Origin: Planctomycetales bacterium
GTDB taxonomy: Bacteria > Planctomycetota > Phycisphaerae > SM23-33
Length of the DNA stretch: 5,626 nt
Reading direction: 5' to 3'
Assembly: GCA_030631085.1 (NCBI GenBank)
Contig: DAOVLV010000150.1
Span: 1 to 5,626, forward strand
Shown: positions 3,962-5,626 of the stretch, piece by piece
Numbering within the stretch: position 1 is the first letter of the stretch
How the letters are laid out: each line of letters begins with the position of its first letter
Position numbers and translations under genes: made by a program
Notes under the pieces: generated by a model
What the model was told of the DNA's origin: nothing
Database searches by the model: none
The model's input: only the letters and a program-made list of their open reading frames with translations

Positions 3962-5605
3962 ATGATGATTGAATTGCTTGGTACAATTACGTTGGGCGCT
4001 GTTCCCGATCCGGGCGGATATTTTTCCGCAGTGAAGGTCATTGTTATTCTCGCCTTCATTCTACCCTGGCTTTGGGTGGCGACATGGATTAACAAGGATG
4101 CCGTTCGCGTACACACGTCGCAGTTACTCTGGAGCGTGCTGATTCTGCTTTTCGGTGCATTATCGGTGTTTATCTGGCTGATGGTTCCGCTGTATGTGGT
4201 CGGCCTGATTGTGTACATTCTGGCAACTTCTGCGGTAACGGGGGCATATGTAGCTCATCGCAACAAGCGGGTAGTGGCGACGGGGCGGGTGCTGACGGCA
4301 GAGCATCTGCGGAACTTCTTCGCTTCTGCCGGTAAGCCCAAGGTCGTCGAGGTTGTTCAGCACATCAAGATTTACGATAGTCTCGGTCGTCCTGTTTTTG
4401 CTCCGTCTGAAGGACCTGCCGAGAAACTCGAAGCCTACAATCTGGCGCAGGATTTTCTGAACGACGCGATTCTTTTCCGGGCGGAAGATATTGATCTGAC
4501 CCCTGCCGGTGGGCAGGCGGCGGTGCGGTTCGTAGTAGATGGTGTGTTGCAGCGGCGTCCCGTCCTCGACCACGCCGAAGCCGAAGCCGTCATTGATTTC
4601 ATAAAAGAGATTGCCGGGATGGACGTCGCCGACAATCGCCGCCCTCAGACCGGGAAGATAGGCGTCGAAGCCGGCGCCGTTACGACCGACATGAACGTAA
4701 CCACCGCCGGGACCACGCAAGGGCAGCGGATGCAAATCAAAGTAGTACTCGAAGCAGTCAGGACCGACCTTGGCGGTCTCGGTATGAATGAGGACATTCA
4801 TACCCGGCTTGAGGAGATAAACGCCGGCGACAACGGGTTGATACTCGTATCGGGCGCCAAGGCCAGCGGCGTTACCAGCACGTTATATTCCCTCCTCCGT
4901 CGCCACGACGCCTTCATCAAGCAACTCGTAACACTTGAATTGCGAAGCACAGTCGATCTGGAAAACGTCACGCAGTACCGATGCAAGGACCAGACGGAAT
5001 TTGCCGGGCGATTGGCGTCGATTCTTCGGCGAGACCCGGACGTAGTAATGGTCGAGGACTGCCGAACGAGCCAGGCTGCAGATCTGATCTGTGAAGCGGC
5101 AGTGGAAAAAAGCGTGCTGCTCGGTTCTGCGGCGCCCTCGGCGCTGGCCGCCCTGGCGAAATGGGTCAAGATTGTCGGGAATGCCGATAAGGCGCTGACG
5201 CCGCTGAAGGTAGTTACTTGCCAGATGCTCCTGAGAAAACTCTGCCCAAACTGCAAAGAAGCATACGGGCCTCCGCGAGATATGTTGGCGAAGTTGAACT
5301 TACCGGCTGAAAAAATCAACAAGTTCTATCGTCCGCCGACCAAACCGCTGGTCGATGAGAAGGGTAATCCCTTTATTTGTCCCACTTGTCGCGGTACGGG
5401 TTACTATGGCAGGATCGGCGCGTTTGAATTACTGGAAGTAACCGACGAAATTCGGGAACTGGTAACGCAAAACGCACCACTGTCTCGCATAAAAGCCGCT
5501 TGCCGGAAAAATAAAATGCTATACCTCCAGGAACAGGCTCTGCGAAAGGTAATCGCCGGCGTAACCAGTATCGAAGAAGTCATTCGAGTATCGAAGAAAA
5601 AGTGA
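3962..5605 (+). CDS. Membrane-anchored GspE/PilB-family protein, probable pseudo-ATPase
   Basis: This 547-residue protein begins with three predicted membrane helices (about 22-42, 55-74 and 76-97). The positive residues after the last helix place the remainder in the cytoplasm. Residues 155-240 match the GspE N2 domain (DAILFRAEDIDL at 168-179, VRFVVDGVL at 188-196, IAGMDVADNRRPQTGK at 217-232). Residues 290-420 align with the RecA-like motor, but Walker A reads GAKASGVTS (298-306), with valine at 304 in place of the essential lysine. The Asp-box is LELRST (325-330) instead of IEDPVE. Walker B, DPDVVMVEDCRT (358-369), lacks the GEIRD glutamate. The His-box is absent (GSAAPSA, 388-394). The GspE zinc module is kept: CPNC (428-431) and CPTC (473-476), then GYYGRIGAFELLEV (480-493). 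I infer a membrane-tethered, non-hydrolysing partner or adaptor for the pilus or secretion motor. The start has no Shine-Dalgarno; a second ATG follows at once. Confidence 0.88.
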   Translation: MMIELLGTITLGAVPDPGGYFSAVKVIVILAFILPWLWVATWINKDAVRVHTSQLLWSVLILLFGALSVFIWLMVPLYVVGLIVYILATSAVTGAYVAHRNKRVVATGRVLTAEHLRNFFASAGKPKVVEVVQHIKIYDSLGRPVFAPSEGPAEKLEAYNLAQDFLNDAILFRAEDIDLTPAGGQAAVRFVVDGVLQRRPVLDHAEAEAVIDFIKEIAGMDVADNRRPQTGKIGVEAGAVTTDMNVTTAGTTQGQRMQIKVVLEAVRTDLGGLGMNEDIHTRLEEINAGDNGLILVSGAKASGVTSTLYSLLRRHDAFIKQLVTLELRSTVDLENVTQYRCKDQTEFAGRLASILRRDPDVVMVEDCRTSQAADLICEAAVEKSVLLGSAAPSALAALAKWVKIVGNADKALTPLKVVTCQMLLRKLCPNCKEAYGPPRDMLAKLNLPAEKINKFYRPPTKPLVDEKGNPFICPTCRGTGYYGRIGAFELLEVTDEIRELVTQNAPLSRIKAACRKNKMLYLQEQALRKVIAGVTSIEEVIRVSKKK

Positions 5606-5626
5606 TTGCCAATTTTCAATTGCCAA
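5605..5626. repeat. Start of a heptamer array after the GspE-like gene
   Basis: Three heptamers, ATTGCCA, ATTTTCA and ATTGCCA, begin with the last base of the TGA stop codon and run to the window edge. The array probably continues beyond it. It is a third example of heptamers beginning at a stop codon in this window, with a different unit from the GTAATTC family. Confidence 0.6.

Noticed and set aside
4160..5322. Long minus-strand reading frames opposite the GspE-like gene (4160-4801 and 4798-5322)
   Set aside because: They lie antisense to a gene with clear family motifs and show no recognisable domains; they are shadows of its codon bias.

Overview
The window is most likely from a bacterium of the phylum Planctomycetota, perhaps class Phycisphaerae, or a similar Gram-negative-type lineage. 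This is an inference. It rests on a secreted protein with an STN-like domain of a style common in that phylum, on type IV pilus/type II secretion motor proteins, and on intergenic space packed with short repeats. No rRNA, tRNA, CRISPR array or transposase gene was seen.

Layout. Positions 1-384 (minus) hold the first 128 codons of an exported protein that runs off the left edge. Positions 385-617 hold its likely promoter and a nested palindromic element. Positions 618-2550 (minus) hold pyrK then pyrD, the two subunits of the NAD-dependent class 1B dihydroorotate dehydrogenase of pyrimidine synthesis. Positions 2551-2683 are a divergent promoter region with a perfect 14-bp palindrome. Positions 2684-5605 (plus) hold a PilT-type retraction ATPase followed by a membrane-anchored GspE/PilB-family protein whose nucleotide-binding motifs are badly degraded.

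Functionally there are two modules back to back: pyrimidine biosynthesis leftward and pilus/secretion motor genes rightward. PilT keeps all catalytic motifs. Its neighbour keeps the GspE fold signatures and the zinc-binding cysteines but has lost the Walker A lysine, the Asp-box, the Walker B glutamate and the His-box. It also has three predicted membrane helices at the N-terminus. It therefore looks like a membrane-tethered pseudo-ATPase partner rather than a motor.

The second theme is repeats. A nested palindrome of 82 bp (32-bp perfect arms) sits in frame inside pyrK and adds about 28 residues to the protein, much like the Rickettsia palindromic elements. A different composite palindrome supplies the stop codon of pyrD. 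Heptanucleotide tandem arrays start at, or within one base of, the stop codons of the other three complete genes. They fill the pyrK-pyrD gap and nearly all of the pilT-GspE-like gap, so pyrD and the GspE-like gene have no visible Shine-Dalgarno sequence.
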